Positions 40,012 through 46,985 of a stretch of DNA of 64,000 bases are shown one piece after another. Both the position numbers and the translations under genes were made by a program. The DNA is from Candidatus Leucobacter sulfamidivorax. GTDB taxonomy: Bacteria; Actinomycetota; Actinomycetes; Actinomycetales; Microbacteriaceae. Positions within the stretch are counted from its first letter, which is position 1, and each line of letters begins with the position of its first letter. The notes beneath the pieces are model-generated. The model saw only the letters and a list, made by a program, of their open reading frames with translations, was not told where the DNA came from and did no database searches. The stretch covers positions 496,001-560,000 of the forward strand of contig QZLF01000003.1 in the NCBI GenBank assembly GCA_016771945.1, in the 5' to 3' direction.

Positions 40012-40198
40012 TCTCCACCTCCTCCAGAACTTCTCGGACGTGCTCCACCGTGGATCCCGTCAGATGCGCGATCCGCTCTACGCTCATCCCGATTCGGGCC
40101 GCAGGCGGGATCAAGGAGCGCTCCGAGTTCGCGACTCCGATCCGCCGCTCACCGATCCGTGAGAGCTGGTCAGCAGCAATCTCGATTTTCGAATTCAT
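39998..40198 (-). CDS. Small HTH-like protein (66 aa)
   Basis: 66 residues with AAAGGAGG upstream. IPPAARIGMSVERIAHLTGSTVEHVREVLEE forms an HTH-like pair of helices. First gene of the replication operon beside the origin-like region. Confidence 0.65.
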   Translation of the reverse strand: MNSKIEIAADQLSRIGERRIGVANSERSLIPPAARIGMSVERIAHLTGSTVEHVREVLEEVESGEG

Positions 40199-40294
40199 GC
40201 CGACCTCCTTTCGAATACATTTCCTAATGCCTGCCCGGGTATGTCGAAACCTAAGTGATCCCGCGGATCCGCGGCAAGCGCCCTCAAGACGCCC

Positions 40295-40486
40295 TGTGTA
40301 TAACTCAGTGGATATGTTTCGAATCTCCGCTATGAGTTATCCACAGACGCGGCTTTCTGCGATTGACGCGAGCACAAATTGCGTGATAATTCGGCTGAAT
40401 TACAACGATGTAGCCCCGTGGGCGAGTGAATCTTCCCAAGTCTCAACAGGACCTTTAAGGAACCCCAGCGCGACCACCTGTGGAAA
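40295..40486. other. Origin-like region with DnaA-box matches
   Basis: TGTGTATAACTCA (40295-40307) and TGAGTTATCCACA (40333-40345) form a 13-bp inverted repeat with one mismatch; the second contains the consensus DnaA box TTATCCACA and the first its variant TTATACACA. A third half (TGTGGAAA, 40479) follows. Between them the sequence is locally AT-rich. Replication genes begin 100 bp to the left. A phage origin is the best reading. Confidence 0.55.
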
Positions 40487-40678
40487 TCACACCTCGGCCT
40501 CTCTCACGTCTGCCATTTCCTCGTACTGCGCAGCCGACAACAGCTCGCCGCGGCACTCATGCACGAACGCGAGCAACCGCATCATCCGCGGCGACAAATG
40601 CCGGTTCTGTGCCGCGGTCTGTTCCGTGACAGCCCGCACAATGTCAGACCCCTCCATCACGTCACCACGGTTGCCCAC
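40487..40678 (-). CDS. Hypothetical phage protein (63 aa)
   Basis: 63 residues from a GTG at 40678 with AAGGAGG 5 nt upstream. Helical: GSDIVRAVTEQTAAQNRHLS, then MMRLLAFVHECRGELLSAAQ. Overlaps the HNH gene by 17 bp. Confidence 0.6.
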   Translation of the reverse strand: MGNRGDVMEGSDIVRAVTEQTAAQNRHLSPRMMRLLAFVHECRGELLSAAQYEEMADVREAEV

Positions 40679-41006
40679 GTCGCCCTCCTTCGTCGTCCAA
40701 CCACCACGGCTCACCATCCGGGTACTCCACCGGGATCATGACCGGGTCCGCGTGCAGCGAGATCTTGATCCCACGACGACGAGCCTCCTCCGCGAGTGCA
40801 GCGTCAGACTCGATCAGCCCATTCACGAACGAGCAGAGCGCGACCCCGTTCGACAGGCGGTTCTTCGACCGTGACCCGCCCATGCCCCGCCCGGAACGAT
40901 GCTGCGGCACCAACAGGTCAGGGTCGCAAGAAGGCCCGTGCCAGACACAATGCTGATCACGGGCCTTGATCTGCTCCCACTGCTTCGCGGTGAAGCCCCT
41001 GCTCAC
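40662..41006 (-). CDS. HNH-like endonuclease
   Basis: 114 residues. HCVWHGPSCDPDLLVPQHRSG starts a His-rich nuclease core followed by RLSNGVALCSFVNGLIESD. The usual second Cys pair is absent, as in several phage HNH variants. Function in phage DNA processing unknown. Confidence 0.7.
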   Translation of the reverse strand: MSRGFTAKQWEQIKARDQHCVWHGPSCDPDLLVPQHRSGRGMGGSRSKNRLSNGVALCSFVNGLIESDAALAEEARRRGIKISLHADPVMIPVEYPDGEPWWLDDEGGRRGQPW

Positions 41007-41194
41007 GCCGCCACCTTCTCGGCGAACTCACGCCCGCAAATGCACTCACAGGGGCTGGCGTGATCAGTGACCTTCTTGCACCGATGCTGCCCGCTCCTCG
41101 CGCGGCACCGGTAGGTCACCCTCGGGACTCGGGTCTTCTCCTTGTCGGCGTAGGTCATCTTCCCCCAGAACATGTGTTCCTTGTCGCCGGTCAT
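41003..41194 (-). CDS. Zinc-binding phage protein (63 aa)
   Basis: 63 residues from ATG 41194 with TTGGAGGAAG upstream. YRCRARSGQHRCKKVTDHAS and CECICG give two zinc-ligand sets typical of small phage zinc proteins. Function unknown. Confidence 0.65.
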   Translation of the reverse strand: MTGDKEHMFWGKMTYADKEKTRVPRVTYRCRARSGQHRCKKVTDHASPCECICGREFAEKVAA

Positions 41195-41237
41195 GCTTCC
41201 TCCAATACACGGAACCTGCACTCGCAGGGACGAGAAA

Positions 41238-41266
41238 GGCCGGGGACGACAGTGCGCCACCCGGCC
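41238..41266 (-). terminator. Terminator after the recombination operon
   Basis: GGCCGGG (41238-41244) pairs with CCCGGCC (41260-41266); minus strand continues TTTCTC. Separates the recombination genes from those at 41.2 kb. Confidence 0.6.
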
Positions 41267-41290
41267 TCGCAATCATGAGAAATGACAGGC

Positions 41291-41872
41291 TCAAGAATCG
41301 GGGACACTCAACGCCTCCTTCCTCGCCGTGCAAGCTGCAGCGACCTCCGCAGACCACCACCCCGCAGCCGACGCCATCTCGTAGAACTCGGTCAGGTCCT
41401 CGAACGACTCACACCCGGCAACATCGTCCTGCCACCCATCAGGGGCAGGGACCGAGGCAGGCGCGTCACGTAGGGGCTGCACCGTGAACGGGGCGCGCTT
41501 GCCGCGGGTCACCGTCAGGTGAACCGTTACTGGCTTGTCGATATGCGAGAGCTTCGAGATTCGGATGCCTCCAACCTCCTGACCAGCCCACTTAACGGTT
41601 GGGTCATTGAAGATCTCCATGTAACGGCCCGGATAGTTCGCAGCGTCACCGCCCCAAGCGGCTACTAGTACGCGCCGCATCGACTTTGCCGGGCGGTACG
41701 TGCGGCCCGGGAACTCGGCCAGATGAATGAATACCGGCTGGTCCGCGGTGCCCTTCTCGATGCTTGTCACCTGTACCACGCGAGCACCCCCGATGAGATC
41801 CTCGGCATTGACCTGCTGACTATTCGGGGCGATAGTGTCCCCCAAGTCGACGCTGTGCTGTTCCTGCGTCAT
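41291..41872 (-). CDS. Recombination-associated phage protein, unknown fold
   Basis: 193 residues. An acidic start, then RVVQVTSIEKGTADQPVFIH and FPGRTYRPAKSMRRVLVAAWG, a pattern seen in actinophages beside the RecE-like exonuclease. Possibly the ssDNA-annealing partner or an accessory, but no RecT motif is visible. Confidence 0.55.
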   Translation of the reverse strand: MTQEQHSVDLGDTIAPNSQQVNAEDLIGGARVVQVTSIEKGTADQPVFIHLAEFPGRTYRPAKSMRRVLVAAWGGDAANYPGRYMEIFNDPTVKWAGQEVGGIRISKLSHIDKPVTVHLTVTRGKRAPFTVQPLRDAPASVPAPDGWQDDVAGCESFEDLTEFYEMASAAGWWSAEVAAACTARKEALSVPDS

Positions 41873-42456
41873 GCTGCTTCCTTCCGGTCTCTGAGAGATG
41901 CGGGCATGTGGTCACGTCGCCATATCGACACCGCGCGCTCAGCGTCGCCCAAGTCATTGAACCTGCCGATCTCGAAGACCTCGTCTCCAATCTGCGCCTT
42001 AGCTATCCACTGGTTCTGCGCCCAGTGAACGCCGCGCACCCCGGACTTGCTGTTCGAATTCGCTGACGCTCTGTTCTGCCCGTTCTCAGCATGTGTGAGT
42101 AGCCGAAGGTGCGCCGGGTTGACGCATGGCCGGTTGAAGCACATATGATCCACTTCCATGCCGGGAGCAGGTGCGCCGTTCGACCATGTCCAAGACACCC
42201 GGTGAGCGACCCGATTTCGCCCGCCGATTCTGAACACCCCGTAGCCGCCCGGAAGGGTGGCTCCCATCCAAGTCCAACATTCGCCAGACTTGTCGACCTT
42301 GGACCAGAACCGTTCTTCGTCCGTCGCATCTAAATCCCGAAGCGGGGCGTCCATGTCGGTGCCCTTCATGAACCGGATGTAGTGCGCGTTGCAGTACCCC
42401 CGGCCCTTGATGAGTGTTCGGACGCAGCCGTGATGCTTGCAGTTGCCTACTCTCAT
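41869..42456 (-). CDS. Free-standing HNH endonuclease with AP2-like domain
   Basis: 195 residues. The HNH core (VAHRVSWTWSNGAPAPGMEV, DHMCFNRPCVNPAHLRLLTH) is followed by an AP2-type DNA-binding domain (SGVRGVHWAQNQWIAKAQIG). This is the architecture of mobile homing endonucleases. It sits between the RecE-like nuclease gene and its usual neighbour, so it is probably an intruder. Confidence 0.9.
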   Translation of the reverse strand: MRVGNCKHHGCVRTLIKGRGYCNAHYIRFMKGTDMDAPLRDLDATDEERFWSKVDKSGECWTWMGATLPGGYGVFRIGGRNRVAHRVSWTWSNGAPAPGMEVDHMCFNRPCVNPAHLRLLTHAENGQNRASANSNSKSGVRGVHWAQNQWIAKAQIGDEVFEIGRFNDLGDAERAVSIWRRDHMPASLRDRKEAA

Positions 42457-43289
42457 AGCGTGATATCCCCCATCTCGTAGTTGTCCTGATGGTCATACAC
42501 CGCGGCCATGGGCGGTTCGATGACGTGCTCCCCGGACGGGTAGCCCGGCCAGATGCCGGCGGCCATGCACTCCGCGTACACGCGCCGCGCCTTCATGGAC
42601 TTGTCGCGCCCCATCTCGAGGTAGTCATCCCGCAGCTTCACGACGCTCACCAGATGCGGTGCACGGGTCTCCACTACGACGAACTTAAACTCCCCCGCCC
42701 ACCCGCATGCGAGGCCGAAGACCTCCTCGTAGAGGGCGTCCTGGAGGTCGTACCCGTACTTGAACACGGCACGGGCGAACTCATCCGGCTTCGCAGACCC
42801 GGCCGTCGTCTTCAAGTCCACGATCGGGCCACCCTCAACGAGACGGTCAGCGCGGGCACGCAGCCGCACCCCTGTCTCGGGGCAGGTGCCGAACGCTGAA
42901 ACCTCGGAGGCACCTGCCTGCTCGAACATCGGCCCAGCAACAGGATGGGCGAGCACCGCTTCAGCCATCGCTCTCGGCTTCACCATCTCGTGCTTCAGCA
43001 CCGGGATCAGACCCTCGGCCCTTGCCTCCACCCGCGCCTCCTGTGACGCCTTCGTGCGCCAGTTCTCGAAGTCGAGCTCGCGAACACCCCAGCCGGTGCC
43101 GAGGACCATCGCGTGAACGATGCCCCCGAGGTCGAAGGAGTCCTTCTCTTCTCGGTTGCCGTCCAACACCACATGCTTGTATCGGGCTGGCGCGTCGAGG
43201 ATCAGCTTCGCCCCGGTCGACGACAACTCATCAGTCGGCGCGTGGTACTCCGCCTCCGGCATGTCCAGAACTACGCCATCACGCTTCAT
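42453..43289 (-). CDS. RecE-like PD-(D/E)XK exonuclease
   Basis: 278 residues from ATG 43289. MPEAEYHAPTDELSSTGAKLIL is the start of the DUF3799/RecE C-domain; ADRLVEGGPIVDLKTTA provides D---D-K and DLQDALYEEVF the later motif. It degrades one strand to start recombination. Confidence 0.9.
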   Translation of the reverse strand: MKRDGVVLDMPEAEYHAPTDELSSTGAKLILDAPARYKHVVLDGNREEKDSFDLGGIVHAMVLGTGWGVRELDFENWRTKASQEARVEARAEGLIPVLKHEMVKPRAMAEAVLAHPVAGPMFEQAGASEVSAFGTCPETGVRLRARADRLVEGGPIVDLKTTAGSAKPDEFARAVFKYGYDLQDALYEEVFGLACGWAGEFKFVVVETRAPHLVSVVKLRDDYLEMGRDKSMKARRVYAECMAAGIWPGYPSGEHVIEPPMAAVYDHQDNYEMGDITL

Positions 43290-43758
43290 CATCAGTCCCC
43301 CGATCCCGCAGCACCACGTCAATCTGTTCATGCAGGACCGCCCTGATCTCGTCCATGCCGAACACGCCCAGCAGCCGCTCTACCCGCGCTTCGATCACGT
43401 CACGCTTTGAGTGCACGAGCGCATCGACCATCTGCTGCGCCTTACTCGGAGAGCGCCCCCATGATGAATCGCGGAAGATGCCGTAGTTCGAGTCCCTGCG
43501 GATATGGCCGAGCACCTTCTCCTTGATGATCTGCTCAACCGTCTCAGCGTTATCGCCCACGATGTCGTCGATCATCTCCCAGTACGCCTTGTACGAGATG
43601 TTCGACAGGAACGTCTCAACGTGGTTACCGGAGTGAGCGAAACCTTCACGTGCGTCGAGCCGCGCCTTCACGGCCTTGCGGAACTCGTCACGGACGATCT
43701 CCCTACGGTCGTCATCGTCCAGGAATTCGTCGAGATCAATCTCAATCAACTGGCCCAT
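43279..43758 (-). CDS. Hypothetical phage protein (159 aa)
   Basis: 159 residues from ATG 43758. Acidic start (EIDLDEFLDDDDRREIVRDE), then mixed helices (ETVEQIIKEKVLGHIRRDSN). Common in actinophage early operons without known function. Overlaps the nuclease gene by 11 bp. Confidence 0.65.
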   Translation of the reverse strand: MGQLIEIDLDEFLDDDDRREIVRDEFRKAVKARLDAREGFAHSGNHVETFLSNISYKAYWEMIDDIVGDNAETVEQIIKEKVLGHIRRDSNYGIFRDSSWGRSPSKAQQMVDALVHSKRDVIEARVERLLGVFGMDEIRAVLHEQIDVVLRDRGTDDEA

Positions 43759-43871
43759 CACCAGTCCTCCTTCGCTTGTTCATGAGCCCGGTCAACCTCA
43801 TCCCAGAACCCGTCACACGCGCTATCAGGTTTCGAGAACAACGGCCACGGGCCACCGCACGACTCACACAT
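43758..43871 (-). CDS. 37-residue Cys-pair peptide
   Basis: MCESCGGPWPLFSKPDSACD begins with CxxC and ends with an acidic helix. The start overlaps the upstream stop and its TGA overlaps the next ATG, supporting translation. Confidence 0.5.
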   Translation of the reverse strand: MCESCGGPWPLFSKPDSACDGFWDEVDRAHEQAKEDW

Positions 43872-44370
43872 CAGGGATCTCCTCGGTGCATTCCTCGCAC
43901 TCCGACTCCTTGCCATCCACTCGGGTGACGGAGCGGGCCTCGAGACCGTTCCAGAGATGCGTCTCGCCCAGATGGTCGTGATGGTCAGGCTCGGGCCCGC
44001 ACGGGTACGGCTTGATCAGGCCGACGTCGACGCCGTACTCCTGACAGGCCTCGTAGAGCAGCTCCATTTCCTCGTGCAGGTGAGAGTCGACCCACTCCCA
44101 CGCCGCGTCACCGGTCATCCCCTTGTGCAGGGCGACAGTGAGCAGTGCGATCCGGGACTCGTTGAGCATCGCCATGGTGCGCTCGCCCGTGCGCCGGTGA
44201 TCCTCCGGCGTCTCGCCGTAGAACCAACTCGTGCCCTGGACATCGAAACCGACTGCTCGCGCGAGACGGTACGGCACCTCCACATCGAGCGGGCGAGTCT
44301 CCCACTCCTCTGCATGCGGGTACAGCTCGTGCGCGTAGCGGCGCTTGGTGCGCCGATTCTGCTCGCTCAA
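43864..44370 (-). CDS. Hypothetical phage protein (168 aa)
   Basis: 168 residues from a TTG at 44370 with AGGAGGAATC upstream and a TTGA overlap with the previous stop. RRYAHELYPHAEEWETRPLD and AMLNESRIALLTVALHKGMT are the recognisable parts; the tail has CEECTEE. No family recognised. Confidence 0.6.
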   Translation of the reverse strand: MSEQNRRTKRRYAHELYPHAEEWETRPLDVEVPYRLARAVGFDVQGTSWFYGETPEDHRRTGERTMAMLNESRIALLTVALHKGMTGDAAWEWVDSHLHEEMELLYEACQEYGVDVGLIKPYPCGPEPDHHDHLGETHLWNGLEARSVTRVDGKESECEECTEEIPDV

Positions 44371-44534
44371 GATTCCTCCTCGGCCTTGTTGTTCTCGCAG
44401 TCCGTCCGCCCAGTCCCAGCCCACGAACACCGGCCACACCTGTGCTCCCGCGTCCGCTCAGACACCCGCGTCACCGGCAACGGCCGCCCGTAGTGCTGCG
44501 GGGCCGTCAACCGGTCCAACTCCTCATCAGTCAC
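44367..44534 (-). CDS. Zinc-finger-like phage peptide (55 aa)
   Basis: 55 residues from a GTG at 44534 (GGGAGG upstream). TREHRCGRCSWAGTGRTDCE carries the only Cys cluster. Start and stop overlap neighbours (GTGA, TTGA). Confidence 0.55.
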   Translation of the reverse strand: MTDEELDRLTAPQHYGRPLPVTRVSERTREHRCGRCSWAGTGRTDCENNKAEEES

Positions 44535-44614
44535 CGACGCCTCCCCTCGACGATCGCCCGCCACACGGCGAGCCCGCAGACGACCAGCAGCACCGCAAAC
44601 CATGCCCCGTTCAC
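44531..44614 (-). CDS. 27-residue TM peptide
   Basis: GTG at 44614 overlapping the preceding stop. One transmembrane helix (WFAVLLVVCGLAVWRAIV) ending in EGRRR. Part of a chain of coupled micro-genes. Confidence 0.4.
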   Translation of the reverse strand: MNGAWFAVLLVVCGLAVWRAIVEGRRR

Positions 44615-44697
44615 AGCAGCACCGCCAACGCGAAAGCCCCGACCAAAAGGAACGGGGCCGCGATCATGTACCAGGACGGATGCCAACGCCGCCTCAT
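44611..44697 (-). CDS. 28-residue TM peptide
   Basis: MRRRWHPSWYMIAAPFLLVG, a basic start and one transmembrane helix. ATGA and GTGA overlaps at its ends. Partner of the next TM peptide by position. Confidence 0.45.
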   Translation of the reverse strand: MRRRWHPSWYMIAAPFLLVGAFALAVLL

Positions 44698-44873
44698 CGT
44701 GCACGCCCCAAAATCTCAGAGGCATGAGCACGCCACCACGCCTGCGACTCAGGATCCCCCGCAGGAATCGCATCCCACTGATGCTCACCGAACCGGGAAC
44801 ACAGATCCTTCGCGAGTCGCGTGATCTTCGCCTTCCGCGCCGCAGCACGACGCTTTGCATCAATCTTGTTCAT
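44694..44873 (-). CDS. 59-residue basic/helical phage protein
   Basis: Starts MNKIDAKRRAAARKAKITRL and continues LAKDLCSRFGEHQWDAIPAG. The N-terminal basic helix could bind nucleic acid. The frame is fixed by overlaps with genes on both sides. Confidence 0.55.
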   Translation of the reverse strand: MNKIDAKRRAAARKAKITRLAKDLCSRFGEHQWDAIPAGDPESQAWWRAHASEILGRAR

Positions 44874-44952
44874 CGTCCTGCTCCTCCTCGCTGTGACCCC
44901 TGAGCCGTTCGTTGACGGTCAGGATGTTTTTCACCAGTCCGGCCATGTCCAT
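44860..44952 (-). CDS. 30-residue acidic-tail peptide
   Basis: MDMAGLVKNILTVNERLRGH, then an acidic end (EEEQDDEQD). GAGGAGC precedes the ATG at 44952. First of the coupled micro-gene chain. Confidence 0.45.
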   Translation of the reverse strand: MDMAGLVKNILTVNERLRGHSEEEQDDEQD

Positions 44953-45573
44953 GTCTGCTCCTCAAAAATCAGATGGGTGGTCGCCCGGTCCCGGCTTCGC
45001 CACGACTCACCCCGTGCGGGGTCTCCGTATAGCCCGACGCCACCCGCGCCGGATAGTGCCCGCCGCCGCTTCGACACGACGACGGGCTGCCGCTGTAACC
45101 TCGCGGCCAAGTTCGCCCCACCAAAGAGCGCCACGACACATAACCCCGTGCCCACGGTTCGCCCCGTCCGGAATTCCCGAACAGTTCGCCAACAAGTTCA
45201 TTCACGGCATCTACTCGTGCCGCCAGATCACCGGCCTCATATCGTCAGCCAGCCCTTACCGCGCCCAACGCGGCCTCACACCCTTCTCCCCATATTTCAG
45301 GTTCGGGCTTCCCGGCTACGGCAGGATCAGCGCTCAGACGCGCCTCATCAACTGCCCCGACACCGGGGTTACGGTCTGCTATTGAGTTCTCAAAGTCCGA
45401 GTGGTGAATCCGTCTGCGAGTCGTGCCGCGTCGGGGTATCCCGGAAGCCGTTAGGCCGTGCCCGCCGCCGTGCCGTAAAGACCGACGACGGGCTGCGCAC
45501 CCTGATTTCGAGCGCACTGAGCAGTGGTGGGGTCGCAACGACCCCCGAACAAGGGGCTGGAAGCTAGCGGCGG
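44953..45573. other. 621-bp gap without a secure gene
   Basis: No frame carries a start with a ribosome site. The best candidate, GTG 45205 to 44969 on the minus strand (NELVGELFGNS start), has an unconvincing tail. Two partial repeats share CGACGACGGGCTG (near 45,077 and 45,482). It may hold regulatory or structural RNA functions of the early operon. Confidence 0.4.
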
Positions 45574-45888
45574 CTACTGAGGCGGCACCGCCCGGTACAC
45601 CTGAGCCCGCCGCCCGTACCGGGTACGCCGCGTCACAGCGATCGCATCCACCAGGCCACGCTGCACCAGTTCAGACACCGCCGACCTAACCCGAGACGGC
45701 GACCACTCACCAGCGAGCAGCCCCTCCAACTCAGGCTGCGTCAGCCCGATGTAACCAGCCCCACGGATGCGCTCGAGCACCGCCGCCTGCGACCCCTTCA
45801 GATCAGCCGCACGCCCCGCATCCACCGACGTAGTAGGGTCCGAAACCCGCGACCGCGGAAACAGACCATCCAACACCATCGAACTCAT
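45574..45888 (-). CDS. Winged-helix DNA-binding protein
   Basis: 104 residues with GAGGAGG upstream of ATG 45888. RGAGYIGLTQPELEGLLAGE and RVRSAVSELVQRGLVDAIAV form a winged helix. First gene of the leftward lytic operon after Cro, so likely an early regulator. Confidence 0.7.
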   Translation of the reverse strand: MSSMVLDGLFPRSRVSDPTTSVDAGRAADLKGSQAAVLERIRGAGYIGLTQPELEGLLAGEWSPSRVRSAVSELVQRGLVDAIAVTRRTRYGRRAQVYRAVPPQ

Positions 45889-45937
45889 TACGCAACCTCC
45901 TCAGTAGACTCAGGCTCACCGTTCAAAGGAGAACCAC

Positions 45938-46150
45938 ATGAGCACCGCGAAACAGAACGTCGCAGCGTTTCACACCTGGCACAGCCCACGCACCTACAAC
46001 CCAGGTCACCCGCAACTGGATCCATGGATGCGCGACGTTCTGCTGTCGCTTCAGCAGACACTGAATCTCCTAGCGGAACAGGCCGACCGGGACTCGGAAC
46101 GAATCGCGGATCTCGAACGCCAGGTCGCACGGTTGCGGCGCTCGCAGTAG
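45938..46150 (+). CDS. Small coiled-coil protein between the regulators (70 aa)
   Basis: 70 residues with AAAGGAGAACCAC before the ATG. MSTAKQNVAAFHTWHSPRTY, then a heptad helix (LAEQADRDSERIADLERQVA). It reads against the lytic operon. A minus-strand frame over the same bases (45888-46235) is also open, so strand is not fully certain. Confidence 0.55.
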   Translation: MSTAKQNVAAFHTWHSPRTYNPGHPQLDPWMRDVLLSLQQTLNLLAEQADRDSERIADLERQVARLRRSQ

Positions 46151-46231
46151 CTTCAGCGATCACGGCAAGCCGCTGCGCAATCGCCCGCAACTCGTCAGCC
46201 GCAGCTTCCGCCGAAACCGGCCACGCCCCCA

Positions 46232-46453
46232 TCACGCACCCGCCTTCTCGGGGAAGAAGCGTGACACCGGAACTTCCATCGCAATGGCAAGCGCGAAGAC
46301 CTCCGGAGCGGTGAACGGGATGCGCCCGTTGAAGCGATCAACGACGCTCGTCCGCGAGATCCCGAGTGAGTCTGCGACTTGCTGCTGCGTGAACCGCTTC
46401 TCTGCGGCCACCCCCCTGACCTTGTCGGAGATGATTTTCGCTGAATCAACCAT
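46232..46453 (-). CDS. Cro-like HTH regulator
   Basis: 73 residues from ATG 46453. The HTH is FTQQQVADSLGISRTSVVDR, followed by FNGRIPFTAPEVFALAIAME, which parallels RLRGKSPFLADELEGIARVM of the divergent repressor. It begins directly at an array of inverted repeats and faces the lytic genes, the position of Cro. Confidence 0.8.
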   Translation of the reverse strand: MVDSAKIISDKVRGVAAEKRFTQQQVADSLGISRTSVVDRFNGRIPFTAPEVFALAIAMEVPVSRFFPEKAGA

Positions 46454-46455
46454 GT

Positions 46456-46482
46456 CGTTCAGTGTGAACGTAATTCCGTTCA
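46456..46482. promoter_or_regulatory. Operator array of Cro/repressor switch
   Basis: Three alternating half-sites CGTTCA (46456), TGAACG (46465) and CGTTCA (46477) make two overlapping palindromes, CGTTCA-GTG-TGAACG and GAACG-TAATTC-CGTTC. They lie immediately upstream of the cro start. Confidence 0.65.
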
Positions 46483-46539
46483 ATCGCAAGTCATGATCTG
46501 GGCGTGTTGCAACAATTCCAACCCTGCTGCACGCCCGGC

Positions 46540-46568
46540 TTTACTCTATGGCCGGAAATCCGTACAAT
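46540..46568 (+). promoter_or_regulatory. Repressor promoter giving a leaderless mRNA
   Basis: TTTACT (46540-46545), 17-nt spacer, TACAAT (46563-46568). The -10 ends 6 nt before the ATG at 46575 and there is no ribosome site, so transcription should begin at or next to the start codon. Confidence 0.65.
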
Positions 46569-46574
46569 ATTGGC

Positions 46575-46931
46575 ATGAGTACAAACGCAGTAGTCACCCC
46601 ACTCCACGACCCTGCTCGCGCCCTGCGAAGGGCGCGAGGCGCATTCGTCAAGCACGTTATGGAGCAGGACGGCCGGTCGGCGCGCTACGTCGCTTCTCGG
46701 ATCGGCATGAATCCGACGTCCATGAGCGAGCGCCTGCGCGGGAAGTCACCGTTCCTCGCCGACGAGCTCGAGGGCATCGCGCGCGTCATGAAGTTCGACC
46801 CCGTCGAGTTCTACCGGGCTTACATCCAGGCAGGAACAGGAAACCCCCCTCAGTCTCCCGAGGGGGGTGTGGAGCCGCCTGTCGGACTCGAACCGACCAC
46901 CTGCAGTTTACAAGGCTGCTGCTCTACCTGA
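46575..46931 (+). CDS. Immunity repressor spanning the attachment core
   Basis: 118 residues in the prophage. The HTH lies in GRSARYVASRIGMNPTSMSE, followed by RLRGKSPFLADELEGIARVM. The last ~20 codons read antisense through the tRNA-Thr and end CSLQGCCST. When the att core is joined to the phage side of attL, the same frame continues into DHLGEVIDMFTWKSIA and stops at 7796, giving 130 residues. The prophage and viral proteins therefore differ only at the C-terminus, as in phages with integration-dependent immunity. A start at 46548 would lie inside the promoter. Confidence 0.8.
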   Translation: MSTNAVVTPLHDPARALRRARGAFVKHVMEQDGRSARYVASRIGMNPTSMSERLRGKSPFLADELEGIARVMKFDPVEFYRAYIQAGTGNPPQSPEGGVEPPVGLEPTTCSLQGCCST

Positions 46932-46945
46932 TGAGCTAAGGCGGC
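46870..46945 (-). tRNA. tRNA-Thr(TGU), rebuilt at attR
   Basis: 76 nt including CCA: acceptor GCCGCCT/AGGCGGC, D-arm GCTC/GAGC, anticodon loop CTTGTAA, T-arm GTCGG/CCGAC, discriminator T. The 5' half is host DNA; the 3' half is phage DNA within the att core. The pair closing the anticodon loop is C-A. Confidence 0.95.
46872..46915 (-). repeat. attR core
   Basis: 44 bp identical to attL. Lies inside both the tRNA-Thr gene and the 3' end of the repressor frame. Confidence 0.95.
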
Positions 46946-46985
46946 GCGGGGCGGCCGGCTGAGCGACCGCCCCTCAGCAAAGAGA

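Larger units (their letters stand above)
7701..46915. mobile_element. Complete siphovirus-type prophage in tRNA-Thr(TGU)
   Basis: Bounded by a perfect 44-bp direct repeat (7701-7744 and 46872-46915) formed by the 3' part of a tRNA-Thr gene. The distance between repeats gives a phage genome of 39,171 bp. It contains integrase, a divergent repressor/Cro pair, replication and recombination genes, terminase, portal, capsid, connectors, tail and lysis genes. No core gene looks broken, so it may be inducible. Almost all lytic genes read leftward from the right end; integrase and a few accessory genes read rightward from the left end. Confidence 0.95.

Noticed and set aside
44969-45205. 78-residue minus-strand frame starting NELVGELFG
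   Set aside because: No ribosome site, GTG start only, and a Gly/Ser/Arg tail typical of shadow frames.
45888-46235. Minus-strand 115-residue frame as a main gene
   Set aside because: Its second half reads like antisense of the better-supported plus-strand gene; kept only as an observation.
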